Below the pieces are notes generated by a model. That model saw only the letters and a program-made list of their open reading frames with translations, did no database searches and was not told the origin of the DNA. DNA of 64,000 bases from Brettanomyces bruxellensis (lineage: Eukaryota > Ascomycota > Pichiomycetes > Pichiales > Pichiaceae), in assembly GCF_011074885.1 (NCBI RefSeq), contig NC_054690.1, positions 129,001 to 193,000 of the forward strand, in the 5' to 3' direction. The position numbers and the translations under genes are program-made. Of this stretch, positions 49,935-58,341 are shown piece by piece. Each line of letters opens with the position of its first letter. Position 1 is the first letter of the stretch.

Positions 49935-51386
49935 CTAGTTGTTGAACGGCCGAACGGTCTTGTTGGCCTTGCCCCAGCCACACTTCAAAGGCCTGCCATT
50001 CACATTGAAGCCATTCAACTGGACAATGGCAAGAGCAGCTCTTTCGTGGGAGTCGTAGGTGACAAAGGCACAACCCTTCTCAGGGAGCAACTTGAAGTTG
50101 ACGATATAGCCGAAATTCTGTAGCAAAGGAATGAGGTCGCTCTGCTGGGTGTAGTGGGCCAAGTTTCCCAGGTAAACGGCACACAACCAGCTTGGGGTCT
50201 GCCGGAGAACCATCTCGTAGGACTGGGGACCCAGGATTGGTCCCCGGGCGTTCACTGCGTTGCCCGGTAGCCCACCGGCTAGCATGTCCATGCCATTGCC
50301 CGCCATGGCGTTGGGAGGAGGGGGTGGAGCACCTGCACCGGCAGGGCCACCCATCATGCGGCCCATTCCGGCCATCCCGGCAGCCATACCACGGGAGTTG
50401 CCCCTGGCCATGCCCCGGAAGTTCTGGTTCTGCCGCCGCACAGCCCAGTTCAGCCGGATCGACCGGCCGCCCAGAGACATGCCGTTCATGGTCTGGAGAA
50501 CGGTCTCTGCATCCTGGTTGTTCTGAAATGACACAAATCCGTATCCCCGGGACCGACCCGTCTTCATGTCCCACATCACATTTGCCTGGACAAACGATGG
50601 AAACTTCGAAAACGTGGCTGCCAAGGAGTCGTCGTCAATCTCCGGCGAAAGGTCCCCGACGAACAACGTGAAATTCTCGCCACTTCTACTTTGCTGTGTC
50701 CGGTATGCCCACGTGATCTTGAGAGGGTAGTTGGCAAGCACCGAGCCGTTGAGTGCCTGCAGTGCGTTCTCCGCCTTGCCGTGATCCTCGTACTCGATGA
50801 ACGCGTAGTTGAACCCACGCTTATTCTTGTCATAAAGAATCTTGATGCTCTGGATCTGTGCACCTAGAGACCCAAACAGGTCCCGGAGCATGTCCTCCGA
50901 CACCGAGTTGTCGATGTTGCCCACGTACAATGTTGTTTTCGACAACTCCCGGCCCCCGTGGGCTGCTGATGCCGGGTTGATTTCTGGCTGCTGCGTTTGC
51001 TCTGCTGCACCACCATTCACAGGTGCGTTTGCAGCATTTGCAAGATTTTCGACACTTTCTGCACTTGCTGGATTTATTGCATTTGCTGCACTTGCTGCAC
51101 TTGCTGCACTTGCTGCCTCTGCTGGCACTTCAGCATCTGCTGAATTCTCCCCTGCAGTCTCTGCTTCTGCTTCGGCTCCTTCTGCCCCCTCAGAAACACC
51201 AGAAACGGCCGCCTGACCAGTCACCTGGGCTGCTGCCTGCACTGCCGCCTCGGCCGACACCTTGGCTGGGGCCGCCTGGGCCACCTGAGCCTCCTGGTTG
51301 CCCTGCAATGCCTCTACTGGCCCCCCCTGGGATGCCTGGGCCACAGATGGCTCTGCAGGCAAGTTATCAGTTTGACTTTCCGACAT
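49935..51386 (-). CDS. PUB1: Poly(U)/poly(A)-binding protein, TIA-1 type
   Basis: 483 residues. Stress-granule RNA-binding protein that binds U-rich mRNA elements and stabilises transcripts. The Ala/Glu/Gln-rich N-terminus (1-145) includes an ASAASAAS-type repeat. Three RRMs follow: RRM1 (about 150-227; TTLYVGNIDNSV and KRGFNYAFIEYED), RRM2 (about 238-315; FTLFVGDLSPEIDDDSL and RGYGFVSFQ) and RRM3 (about 405-475; CAVYLGNLAHYT and GCAFVTYDSHE). A Gly/Met/Asn-rich linker sits between RRM2 and RRM3. The arrangement matches Pub1 (453 aa). The gene is clearly richer in G+C, with many C-ending codons, than its neighbours, consistent with high expression. Confidence 0.95.
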   Translation of the reverse strand: MSESQTDNLPAEPSVAQASQGGPVEALQGNQEAQVAQAAPAKVSAEAAVQAAAQVTGQAAVSGVSEGAEGAEAEAETAGENSADAEVPAEAASAASAASAANAINPASAESVENLANAANAPVNGGAAEQTQQPEINPASAAHGGRELSKTTLYVGNIDNSVSEDMLRDLFGSLGAQIQSIKILYDKNKRGFNYAFIEYEDHGKAENALQALNGSVLANYPLKITWAYRTQQSRSGENFTLFVGDLSPEIDDDSLAATFSKFPSFVQANVMWDMKTGRSRGYGFVSFQNNQDAETVLQTMNGMSLGGRSIRLNWAVRRQNQNFRGMARGNSRGMAAGMAGMGRMMGGPAGAGAPPPPPNAMAGNGMDMLAGGLPGNAVNARGPILGPQSYEMVLRQTPSWLCAVYLGNLAHYTQQSDLIPLLQNFGYIVNFKLLPEKGCAFVTYDSHERAALAIVQLNGFNVNGRPLKCGWGKANKTVRPFNN

Positions 51387-52663
51387 TATGAACTGTGTGC
51401 GATAGTGGTAAAACTAGGGTGGAAAAAATGCTCGATGCTTGGGCGAAATGTGGAAAAGCTCAACAACTGGTAGAAATGATTGTCTGTCAACAAAAAACAA
51501 GAAAAACTGTCAAAAATCACAGACTGTAACTGAAACCAAAATTAAATCCCAACACGGAATAAACAAGGATGTTCAATTGCCTTTGTGTAACTAAGAGAGA
51601 TGCAAACAAAAATGCAAATATGACTTTAACGCTTGGTATATCTGAAAGTAAGGGTGTACAACAACGTGAGGGTAGTCAGGGTTGCGAGAAAATTTGTTCA
51701 CTTCCCGGTGACTTTCCCGACCACTTGATGAAGAAAAAAAATTAAATAATAAAATAAAATAAAATGAAACTATTTATGGTGAAAAAATATGCTCCGCTGT
51801 TATGGGACTGGGGAAATTTCCATCTGCTCTCACACAAATAAAGAAAAATCAAACTTGTCAGGTCTTAAAATCAGCTACGAAAAATAAACAAAACCCGCGA
51901 AGATTCCAGGGAAATAGAAATTCAATAGAAAATGCAAAATGTAGTCTGAAATTGTGCCGTAATCCTAGGCTCCCCGAGACAATCAGAATTTCCACCTTTA
52001 CAAACTTTGCGGGATTTATGATTTAAATATCATCTCCGTCTCAAGGCTTCATGAATCATAATGTAATACTCTTCACGCGTAAAGCCGAATCGTCCCTGTA
52101 AACTTTTATTTTTGTCTTCCTTATATTAACCGGCTTATATTTCCACCCTAAACCATACAATTGCAGCATATTTCTATATATATCGCATACGAAAACTTGG
52201 TCTCAGGACCACTTGCAGCATTTTTCCGTCCATCACATTTCGATGACCTCATTTTTTATTTCCGGCCCACACACTTTCACTCGCCAGACCTAAAAATAAG
52301 ATTTTCAAATGCCATGATTATATTTTACAGCTTCCATTTACGGTAACGTACTAAGTGATGCAAGCTGGGTAATCGTGAATAAACACGGGTATGCAAACTA
52401 CTTGATGTATATGGTTTAAACCATATCTTACTTCTTATATTACGTAATTGTATTGACTACCGGTTGAATAACACTGCTCTTGGTCACACACCAATTCCCA
52501 TAAAACTTGAATGCAATGATCACTATTTCAGCGCTGGAAAGTCCTGTAAGAACCTCCAAAGAGGATCATAATTGAAATTAAAAAAAAAAAGACGGAAGAG
52601 CGCAGACTTGTTACACTGCTTTGCAATATTCACAACAATTATCTGCATATTATTATATTAGCG
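51387..52663. promoter_or_regulatory. Long PUB1 upstream region with 18-bp palindrome
   Basis: 1,277 bp between the PUB1 start and the PPIH-like stop, the largest gap in the window. It contains a perfect 18-bp palindrome at 52409-52426. Small rightward frames (51802-52026, 52161-52346) have no similarity. Repressor-like or long 5' leader control of PUB1 is possible, but I see no specific element. Confidence 0.35.
52409..52426. repeat. 18-bp perfect palindrome
   Basis: ATATGGTTTAAACCATAT, self-complementary, intergenic; unrelated to the GTCGATCGAC family. Confidence 0.85.
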
Positions 52664-53268
52664 CTACATCTGCCCACAATTTGCAACTATAACATCCAAT
52701 GGATGAGGTCTATCCTCCTTATCCGTACTGATTCCAGCTATCTGCCTGACCACATCCTTGCCCTCCACCACTTCACCAAATACCACGTGCTTTCCATCAA
52801 GAAAGTCGTTGTCAGACACGTTGATAAAGAACTGACATCCATTTGTGTTTGGGCCTGAATTGGCCATCGCGACTGTCCACATTTTGTCTATTTAACTGTT
52901 AGTAATACAAGAACCAAATGAAGTATTTAAATTAGAAGACACTTACTTTGGTGAATGAAATTCTCATCATCAAACGATTCCGTACCGTATATACAGGTAG
53001 ATCCTGTCCCGTTTCCTTTTAGAAAATCCCCACCCTGTATCATAAACCCTTGTATCACACGGTGAAATTTCGACCCCTTATACCCAATTGGTCTTCCATT
53101 GCCGTCCACGTATTCTCCTGTGCAAAATTGTCTGAAGTTCTCACTTGTTTTCGGAACATCATCATTGTATAGTCTAATCTTCACTCTGCCAAGCTTCTTG
53201 GGTCCGAGTTGAATGTCTAGAAAGACAACAACTTCATTGTCGTTGAGCTGGTATGTGGTCTCTGACAT
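52664..53268 (-). CDS. PPIH-type cyclophilin, peptidyl-prolyl isomerase (two exons)
   Basis: Exon 1 is 52947-53268 (322 nt) and exon 2 is 52664-52887 (224 nt), coding for 181 residues in all. Single-domain cyclophilin. The PPIase site is present: [16 protein letters not shown] (Arg/Phe/Gln of the active site) and [20 protein letters not shown] has Phe where cyclophilin A has the cyclosporin-contact Trp. [18 protein letters not shown] and NGCQFF match human PPIH, the U4/U6.U5 snRNP cyclophilin, better than Cpr1. S. cerevisiae has no clear PPIH. The loop before [10 protein letters not shown] (HQNKMWTVA) lacks the usual PG. Spliceosomal function is inferred from family likeness. Confidence 0.88.
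52888..52946 (-). other. Cyclophilin intron (59 bp)
   Basis: Donor GTAAGT (52946 down to 52941), TACTAAC branch point (52905 down to 52899), acceptor AAATAG ending at 52888. Phase 1, within an Asn codon; the joined frame continues into [11 protein letters not shown]. Confidence 0.88.
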
Positions 53269-53714
53269 CTATGTAGTTATCAATGATCATTGATTTGACC
53301 CTCTGAGCCTGCAGATCAGACATGATTTAGGAAATTTATTGCATGCATATGCACCCTTTTAAAAAATGATGTTTTGTTTCCACTAATCCGCATTGTGTGA
53401 TCTCAGCATCATTAATTTTCCTTCCTCGAATTCTTTAAATTTTTTTTTTTGTTTCTCCGCGTTTCTCCCAACACTCGTATAAATAATGACATGCATCCAA
53501 ATTTATAAGGTGGAAAAATTACTATCTGCGTCTCAAAAGTCAACGTTTCACAAGTGTGTTTCTTCCAACAGTTTTTCTTCAATTCTTCCCAATTAGCTAA
53601 TTTATTCATTATTTAATTCACCGATTAGGCGTTTCAACCGAGTTCTGATTTCTGCACTTCTACGATTTCATTTCAACCTGCTTGTTTTTGTTATCTCCTT
53701 TCACTTTATCCATA
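53269..53714. promoter_or_regulatory. Divergent promoter cyclophilin / CAB2
   Basis: 446 bp between divergent starts; T-run at about 53440-53450. A leftward 65-codon frame (53412-53609) lacks similarity. Confidence 0.3.
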
Positions 53715-54791
53715 ATGTCACAAAAGCCCGTTTCTAGGCCAAGCCCACCTTCATCACCAGTTCTTTCGAAGGTCCATACCTCCGCACCAGATACAAAAGC
53801 AGCCATCGATCGATCAATACCAGAATTTCCGGCAGCAACTCCAATTGACGAGGATAACTACTTTAGATTGCACAAATCGCCACCTTACCTGTCACAGATA
53901 TCAAGTGATGTTGCCGACTTTTTGAATTTCCACAATAAGCGCCACAGAAAAGTTGCTCTTGTCACATCCGGTGGTACAACAGTTCCTCTTGAGAATAATA
54001 CCGTCAGATTCATAGATAATTTCAGCGCCGGTACTCGTGGTGCCTCGTCAGCTGAGTATTTCCTAGAAAATGGATATGCAGTGATATTTCTTCACAGAGA
54101 ATTTTCGCTGCTTCCTTACTCTAGGCATTACAGCCATACCGGAAACTCGTTCTTGGATTATTTGAAGCTTTCTGACGATGGTAGTAAGGTCGAAATCGAT
54201 GAGAAATACCAAAAGGAGATGTTTCAAGTTTACAAGAAGTACAACAAGGCCACCGAGAACAATCTGCTTTTGATGGTTCCCTTCACCACAGTTCACCAAT
54301 ACCTATTCACACTCAAACTTGTGGCCCAGGAAATGTCTGTCATGGGATATGATGCATTGTTTTACCTTGCAGCTGCTGTTTCCGACTTCTTCCTCCCTTC
54401 ATCTAGAATTCCTCAGCACAAGATCCAGTCTAAGGAGATTGGCAGCAAGCTGGTTGTTGACTTGGAGCCTGTTCCGAAGTTTTTGAGAAGACTTGTTGAT
54501 TCCTGGGCACCAATCGCCATGATAGTATCATTCAAGTTGGAAACGGACAACACCATTCTTATCAGTAAAGCTCGTGGTGCTTTGAAGAGATACAATCACC
54601 AGTTGGTTATAGGTAATCTTCTTCAGACAAGGAAGAAAAAGGTTGTTTTTGTTACTCCTGCGGGAGAGAGATGGATTGAATTAACACCAGATCAGATAAA
54701 AGATAATGTCGATATAGAGTCTATCATAGTGCCCGAGATCATAAAGCTACATTCGCAGTGGATTAGTAGTAGACAGAGGATGGGTTTGTAA
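53715..54791 (+). CDS. CAB2: Phosphopantothenoylcysteine synthetase
   Basis: 358 residues from the ATG at 53715 (an in-frame ATG at 53682 adds a hydrophobic stub not typical of this cytosolic enzyme). Catalyses the second step of CoA synthesis from phosphopantothenate: ligation to cysteine, ATP/CTP-dependent. Eukaryotic PPCS marks: KVALVTSGGTTVPLENNTVRFIDNFSAGTRGASSAEYFL (nucleotide-binding loop and the conserved NFSxGxRGA), YDALFYLAAAVSDFFLP (the aminoacyl-binding AAVSDF) and ISFKLET-like IVSFKLETD. Unlike bacteria, the decarboxylase domain is not fused. Length is close to S. cerevisiae Cab2 (365). Confidence 0.97.
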   Translation: MSQKPVSRPSPPSSPVLSKVHTSAPDTKAAIDRSIPEFPAATPIDEDNYFRLHKSPPYLSQISSDVADFLNFHNKRHRKVALVTSGGTTVPLENNTVRFIDNFSAGTRGASSAEYFLENGYAVIFLHREFSLLPYSRHYSHTGNSFLDYLKLSDDGSKVEIDEKYQKEMFQVYKKYNKATENNLLLMVPFTTVHQYLFTLKLVAQEMSVMGYDALFYLAAAVSDFFLPSSRIPQHKIQSKEIGSKLVVDLEPVPKFLRRLVDSWAPIAMIVSFKLETDNTILISKARGALKRYNHQLVIGNLLQTRKKKVVFVTPAGERWIELTPDQIKDNVDIESIIVPEIIKLHSQWISSRQRMGL

Positions 54792-54908
54792 GGTTGTTTG
54801 AAATATACATGAAAATGTGATTCGTATGGTGAAATGAAATCAAAATATATATATATAATAAATGATAAGGTGACGATTGCTGTAGTGCTATTTTTCCCCT
54901 GTTTTCTT

Positions 54909-56450
54909 CTATTTTTCAGTCATACATGCATATTCATTAAAACGATGGAAATATTTATAGGAAAGAAAGTCCGATTCCCCACTGTAAACCAGTTCTAACA
55001 TCTTCACCTTGATGTGCCACATCGGAAGAACGTAATTAAGCTCTAGTCTTGCTGCAGGATGAGCATATACTATACCAAGACCAATGCTCATATCAACATT
55101 CGTAGTTAACTCCTTAGCAACGTGTGTCTTCTTCGAAATGTTAATGAGCTTTCCCACATTAACAAACGAGTGCATTTTGAAGTTGGAATCGTTTGGAGCA
55201 TACGGAATCTTATTGATAAGACTTGCACCTGCAGCAAAAAAAGCATCTCCACCTATTGACATACCCATTTGCTTTGGGCCCATTCCAGATAGCATGAAGC
55301 CTCTGACGTCATTTGGACCACCAAGATGAAATTTGTCCAGGGGATTGACTGGGTTAATATTGAATTTGTTAATGATGCCAGACTTTAAACTAAGATTGAC
55401 AGAGGCAGTGTTACTGATTGGATAGGCCGACATCGTGTCAAGGCACGATTTTATGTATCTATTACCCGGCAAGAGTGAAAATTCACTCGAGACCTTCACG
55501 TATTGGCCCTGATGCGGAACAGTGGGAGAATTTCTAGAGTCGTACTGTACAGAGTATGTGAGACTTGATTTGAGAGAATGACCAGCATTCAAAAGAAAGA
55601 AGTCGTTTATCAACGAGTTACCCCTATAGTTATTTGGGGAGTAGGCCATGTTTATTCCTCTCAACAAATTTTCAAATGACAATTCGTGGTTCAATTTCTT
55701 TTCAGCAGGATAGTAATTTGTACTTAATCTATTTGTCACTCCCAGCGCAAATTCCTCGTGATACGTTGTATAATCGATTAATCTGGAAGATTGGTAACCA
55801 ATAGTAGTCCATTTCAAGTTTGGGCTGTTGTTGATCGGCATGCTAAAGCTGACTAAATTCTGCGATCTGTTTTTTGCGCCTATTCGATTTGAGGACATGC
55901 TTGTATCGAAAGAAATGAATTCTCCTCCTCCAAATATATTTTTCCATTGAAGAGCAAGATACCCATCACCTTCACCGTTTCCAACATCTGTTCCCACCTT
56001 CATAAAAAATCGTTTCACCGGTAATACATTCAATGTTGGGATAATTTCAAGCGTATCTGAGGAGGTGAATGGGGATTTTGTTTGAGGCATAGCAATTGAA
56101 AGACCAATGTTTCGAATGGTGTTTGTCTTTGTAAAGTTTGTGGTGGTAAGATCAACATTTTTAAGAAAATCCTGCATCGTCAAGTGTTCATTATGATTCA
56201 ATAGTGGTTCAAGTTGTCGTTGCAAAAACGAGTCTCTAAAGTTTTTTCCACACCCTACCACATTCACACGTTGCACTCTGACGGGTCTTGTCTTATTTTC
56301 GGTAAGAAGATCATTGAATACATTTTTATTATATTCAGCCACCGAATTTTGTTGTTGCCAGGCCAAATTTTCCCTTGGTGCTTTAGGATTACTTTCATCT
56401 GTCGAAAATGACTCCATGAAATCTTCCGTGAAGTTTTTTCCATTCGTCAT
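54909..56450 (-). CDS. SAM50: Sorting and assembly machinery channel; last strand out of frame here
   Basis: Core beta-barrel of the mitochondrial outer-membrane SAM complex, essential for inserting beta-barrel proteins. 513 codons open. An N-terminal POTRA domain (about 57-125: RVQRVNVVGCGKNFRDSFL) is followed by the Bac_surface_Ag barrel (about 150-490), with FHLGGPNDVRGFMLSGMGPKQ and GDAFFAAGASL typical of Sam50. After LELNYVLPM the reading frame diverges. The expected last strand and beta-signal (GLQWGIGLSFL) are encoded in the -1 frame, starting at 55020 and ending in a TAA at 54955-54957. The open frame instead runs on to 54909 with unrelated residues. One missing base near 55018-55022 explains this. 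Confidence 0.95.
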   Translation of the reverse strand: MTNGKNFTEDFMESFSTDESNPKAPRENLAWQQQNSVAEYNKNVFNDLLTENKTRPVRVQRVNVVGCGKNFRDSFLQRQLEPLLNHNEHLTMQDFLKNVDLTTTNFTKTNTIRNIGLSIAMPQTKSPFTSSDTLEIIPTLNVLPVKRFFMKVGTDVGNGEGDGYLALQWKNIFGGGEFISFDTSMSSNRIGAKNRSQNLVSFSMPINNSPNLKWTTIGYQSSRLIDYTTYHEEFALGVTNRLSTNYYPAEKKLNHELSFENLLRGINMAYSPNNYRGNSLINDFFLLNAGHSLKSSLTYSVQYDSRNSPTVPHQGQYVKVSSEFSLLPGNRYIKSCLDTMSAYPISNTASVNLSLKSGIINKFNINPVNPLDKFHLGGPNDVRGFMLSGMGPKQMGMSIGGDAFFAAGASLINKIPYAPNDSNFKMHSFVNVGKLINISKKTHVAKELTTNVDMSIGLGIVYAHPAARLELNYVLPMWHIKVKMLELVYSGESDFLSYKYFHRFNEYACMTEK

Positions 56451-56973
56451 CTCTTTGTATTGAATTGTGTTACAGTATAGATATATGTATTCGGCAATAT
56501 CGTAAGAAGAACGTTAAACTCCTGAATCTGCACTCCTAAAAGTCATTGTATTAAGCGAGAGTAATGATATTACCATGCCTGCTGAAAGTTGATCGAAAAG
56601 TCAGACAAACCGAGAAACCAAAAAAAAAGTTGAGTTGAAAAAAAAAGTGGTACAGTAAAGAAAAAAATAATCATGTAGTACATCACTTGCACACTTTATC
56701 CGCATGTATATATATTCATGTTCACTCCGAAATACTTAGTGTTTGATAAAAAATGTCATTCACATAAAGATTCTCACTTTACGCAAGTGCATTTTGTATT
56801 GTAATATGTATTCTTACCGATAAATACCGAAGTCAGTTCATGCGTAAGCCAATACACCCGCGCATTAGCATTAATAGGCATCCACACAATCGATGTGAGA
56901 AAAAAAGGACTTATCGAGAAGTACTGAATCTGAAAGTAAAGATTAATTAAATAATTGCACCACCATTACCAGG
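56451..56973. promoter_or_regulatory. SAM50 upstream region
   Basis: 523 bp between the SAM50 start and the thioesterase stop. A-runs at about 56620-56650. No gene or RNA recognised. Confidence 0.3.
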
Positions 56974-57676
56974 TTAGAAAAGATGGACCCAGTCAAAATA
57001 CTTGAACCATTTTGGCTGAACTAAAATGCATTCACCGTCCGCAATCACCTCCGGTTTTTTCAACGATTTTTCGTCATATGTCTCAATATGACCATTTATA
57101 ACACATTTCCTATTATGATGGTTTGTAACCTTTGCTACAAGCATTACCATCGAATCTGGGGCTGCCTTTGCATGATAGTTGATGCTTAATCGTGCCGTCA
57201 CACCTCTCTTGGATGGAAGCTTTGGGAATCCACAAAAGCACAAGGACTCATCCATTAATGTTGAAATCACGCCATTATGAATCTTTCCATCAGTTCCAAC
57301 TAGATTTGAGTTCAGCCGGCAAAAGGAGTACATTTCCCCTTTTTCTGGATTAATAAATATTAATGGTCCAATGTTGATCTTCTTAGGAGAATTTAATAAT
57401 CCCAAACCAACATGGTTCACTCTATGGGCTTCGGGTATAAGATCGGAAGAGATAAGCATTCGGAAGCTGCTATCATCAATGAGTCTCTGAAAAATGGCAG
57501 AATTTTTGAACACTATTGAACAATGAAAGTGTCTCTTTGTTTCTTGCTGACATCACTTTTGGGTCATCACCTTTGGAAGATGGCCATGCATGGGCACACA
57601 TAACAAATCCTGCAGCAAAGAAGCCGGAAGAAACAATTGTTCTTCCAGCAAACCTGAGAATTCCCATTAGTTTCAA
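56974..57676 (-). CDS. Hotdog-fold acyl-CoA thioesterase-like protein, frameshifted
   Basis: Two overlapping frames form one gene. The N-terminal frame (from 57676) encodes a start with a hydrophobic segment (GRTIVSSGFFAAGFVMCAHA, about 11-30), likely a mitochondrial signal anchor. It should continue into the hotdog domain but stops at 57476 because of a +1 shift. The downstream frame (about 57513 to 56974) holds the 4HBT/hotdog fold: GKIHNGVISTLMDESLCFCGFPKL (catalytic-helix region), VTARLSINYHAKAAPDSMVM and HIETYDEKS, with the Asp of MDE as the probable active-site acid. It resembles the mitochondrial FMP10/THEM-like family. Removing one A from the A5 run at about 57500-57504 would join the frames. 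Confidence 0.78.
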
Positions 57677-57892
57677 TGACTGTGATTTTGCTTAAATGTT
57701 CAGATTTGAATTGATTACAATTCTGATGAATTGAGCTTAAGAATGAATTTAATTTAATATGTTGCTTGTCTTCTTTTAAATTTATTATAGTTATGATTAA
57801 GGTTTTAAGGTACGTTATCGAAGCTTTTTCCCGCACCTTTTTTCCGTCTTCTTTTTGTTCCTCGTATCTTTTTCAGCCGCAACTTTTCTGGG

Positions 57893-57902
57893 GTCGATCG
57901 AC
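57893..57902. repeat. GTCGATCGAC palindrome
   Basis: Fourth intergenic copy of the 10-bp palindromic core. It shares GTCGATCGACTTG with the copy at 10683. Confidence 0.6.
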
Positions 57903-57911
57903 TTGAAGATA

Positions 57912-57919
57912 CTCATCGC
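57912..57919 (-). promoter_or_regulatory. PAC-type element (GCGATGAG)
   Basis: Exact match to the yeast PAC motif on the minus strand, which usually marks ribosome-assembly genes. Neither neighbour is one, so it may be chance. Confidence 0.3.
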
Positions 57920-58341
57920 GACTTGGGGAAAAAGGGAAAAAGGGGATCGTAAATAAATCTCTACAGAAAAGAAAAGCGAGGGAGAAGGGAATAAATGGAA
58001 AAAAAAAATAAATAAAAAAAATAAGCCATCTATCTCTCCCTCAAGAGAGTTATTTCACTACATGTTATCCCTTTTTCAATTGTACATATTTATAAGGATT
58101 CTATTTCCCCTTCTGCATTGACACATATTCCCGCAGCTGTTTGATAAGGGCTTTTTTTATTTTTTGCTCCTTCCGATTCTTATTTCTTCCCAATTTCATC
58201 CTTATTTTACTACTCAACCGCCTTATTGGTTACGAGTTCATTCAAGTGTTGATATTCTCGCCAAAGAAGAATTCATAACCAGTGGATTAGCAGAGAGTCG
58301 CTCATATTAATTTGAATTAGGTTTCGCTTTATTGAAATCTG

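Larger units (their letters stand above)
57677..58341. promoter_or_regulatory. Divergent promoter thioesterase / SWI3
   Basis: 665 bp between divergent starts. It contains GTCGATCGAC (57893-57902) and, 10 bp further on, CTCATCGC (57912-57919), which is the PAC element GCGATGAG on the minus strand. A- and GA-rich tracts follow at about 57945-58020. The two sites are nearer the thioesterase start (about 220 bp). Confidence 0.4.
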
